The position numbers were made by a program, and so were the translations under genes. A DNA stretch of 6,282 nucleotides from JBCCRH01 sp039208045 (GTDB lineage: Bacteria; Bacteroidota; Bacteroidia; Chitinophagales; Saprospiraceae): contig JBCCRH010000369.1 of NCBI GenBank assembly GCA_039208045.1, positions 1-6,282 on the forward strand, read 5' to 3'. The notes beneath the pieces were generated by a model. The model was not told the origin of the DNA and ran no database searches. It worked only from the letters and a program-made list of their open reading frames with translations. Positions 5,990-6,282 of the stretch are shown here, piece by piece (within the stretch, counting starts at the first letter, position 1; every line of letters begins with the position of its first letter).

Positions 5990-6020
5990 TTGCGCAGTAT
6001 AAAAACTGCTTTTAAATTTG
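5990..6020 (+). promoter_or_regulatory. Strong stable-RNA-type promoter (probable rRNA operon promoter)
   Basis: TTGCGC begins at 5990, a 20-base spacer follows TTG, and TAAATTTG lies at 6013-6020, a full match to TAnnTTTG. The adjoining GCAGTCCC is the context I associate with highly expressed Bacteroidota promoters, including rRNA operons, and an AT-rich T-run sits directly upstream. The start site should be near 6024-6028. The absence of an open frame downstream in this window supports an RNA gene as the target. Confidence 0.65.
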
Positions 6021-6023
6021 CAG

Positions 6024-6282
6024 TCCCTTAGCGAGAGAGTTAGGGGAAAAGGTTAGAAAACGAGAAATTGTTTAAGATAAGATTGGCTGGAACGGTGTAG
6101 ATTGATTGGATTTGGAATGAGTTTTAGCTGATTAAAAAGTTCATTGACACTGAGGGTTATAAGATAAGGTTGAAAGACCAAAGGAATACTCGAAATTAAG
6201 AAATAGACCTAGCGGACTTTTTTAGATTTTTAGGAATTTGAGAAGGATGCAACTTTGCTGGTAATAAGATAGAGTACTTTAG
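6024..6282 (+). other. Probable leader of an rRNA operon (16S gene beyond the window)
   Basis: About 260 bases follow the promoter with stops in all frames and no protein-like content. A partial stem CCCTTA/TTAGGGG occurs just after the start (6025-6044). AAGTTCATTGACA at 6137-6149 resembles the boxA-like GTTCTTTGACA element I associate with Bacteroidota rRNA leaders. The conserved 5' end of 16S rRNA (AGTTTGATCCTGGCTCAG) does not appear before 6282, so no rRNA is annotated here. Another stable RNA or a long-leader mRNA remains possible. Confidence 0.45.

Noticed and set aside
5951..6031. 26-codon open frame starting MRSKNLSTFF
   Set aside because: It overlaps the -33 and -7 elements of the stable-RNA promoter, so it would not be translated from that transcript; length is within chance.
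6250..6257. CAACTTTG as another -7 promoter element near the window end
   Set aside because: It lacks the leading TA and has no good TTTG at the correct distance upstream.

Overview
The window most likely comes from a pigmented bacterium of the phylum Bacteroidota. The evidence is the carotenoid gene set (Bacteroidota-type CrtI C-terminus, CrtB, fused CrtYcd-type lycopene cyclase, CrtA-like oxygenase), promoters that fit the phylum's TTTG-N20-TAnnTTTG pattern, and the lack of clear Shine-Dalgarno sequences before the genes. A Saprospirales-like lineage is plausible from the gene combination, but the sequence alone cannot settle this. All protein genes are on the + strand.

Positions 1-2458 hold a compact carotenoid operon. 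It consists of the 3' end of phytoene desaturase (crtI, cut by the window edge), phytoene synthase (crtB), a lycopene beta-cyclase of the CrtYcd/CrtYm type whose ATG overlaps the crtB stop as ATGA, and a small two-helix membrane protein of unknown function. CrtB makes phytoene, CrtI desaturates it towards lycopene, and the cyclase closes one or both ends. Downstream at 2717-3430 is a CrtA-family carotenoid oxygenase. Together with a CrtYm-type cyclase this suggests a monocyclic, acyclic-end-oxidised carotenoid of the myxol or saproxanthin kind (inference). An imperfect palindrome of about 185 bp (2521-2705) separates crtA from the operon. It ends 11 bp before the crtA start and looks like a MITE or a folded repeat.

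Positions 3431-3733 are a C-rich, non-coding stretch. It holds a perfect 8-bp-arm hairpin and, at its 3' end, a textbook Bacteroidota promoter (TTTG-N20-TACCTTTG). That promoter drives the YgiQ-family radical SAM gene and fixes its start at 3734, giving 635 residues.

Positions 5642-6282 have no convincing gene. In order, they hold a composite palindrome with two opposed DnaA-box-like nonamers, a candidate promoter at 5738-5768, an AT-rich stretch with an 8-bp hairpin, and a strong stable-RNA-type promoter at 5990-6020. The promoter is followed by a leader with a boxA-like stretch. This looks like the upstream region of an rRNA operon whose 16S gene would start beyond the window.

No CRISPR array, tRNA, transposase or defence gene was seen, and no wholly new system is evident. 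The most interesting points are the N-terminally extended cyclase, the small membrane protein inside the operon, the palindromic element before crtA, and the DnaA-box palindrome near the presumed rRNA leader.
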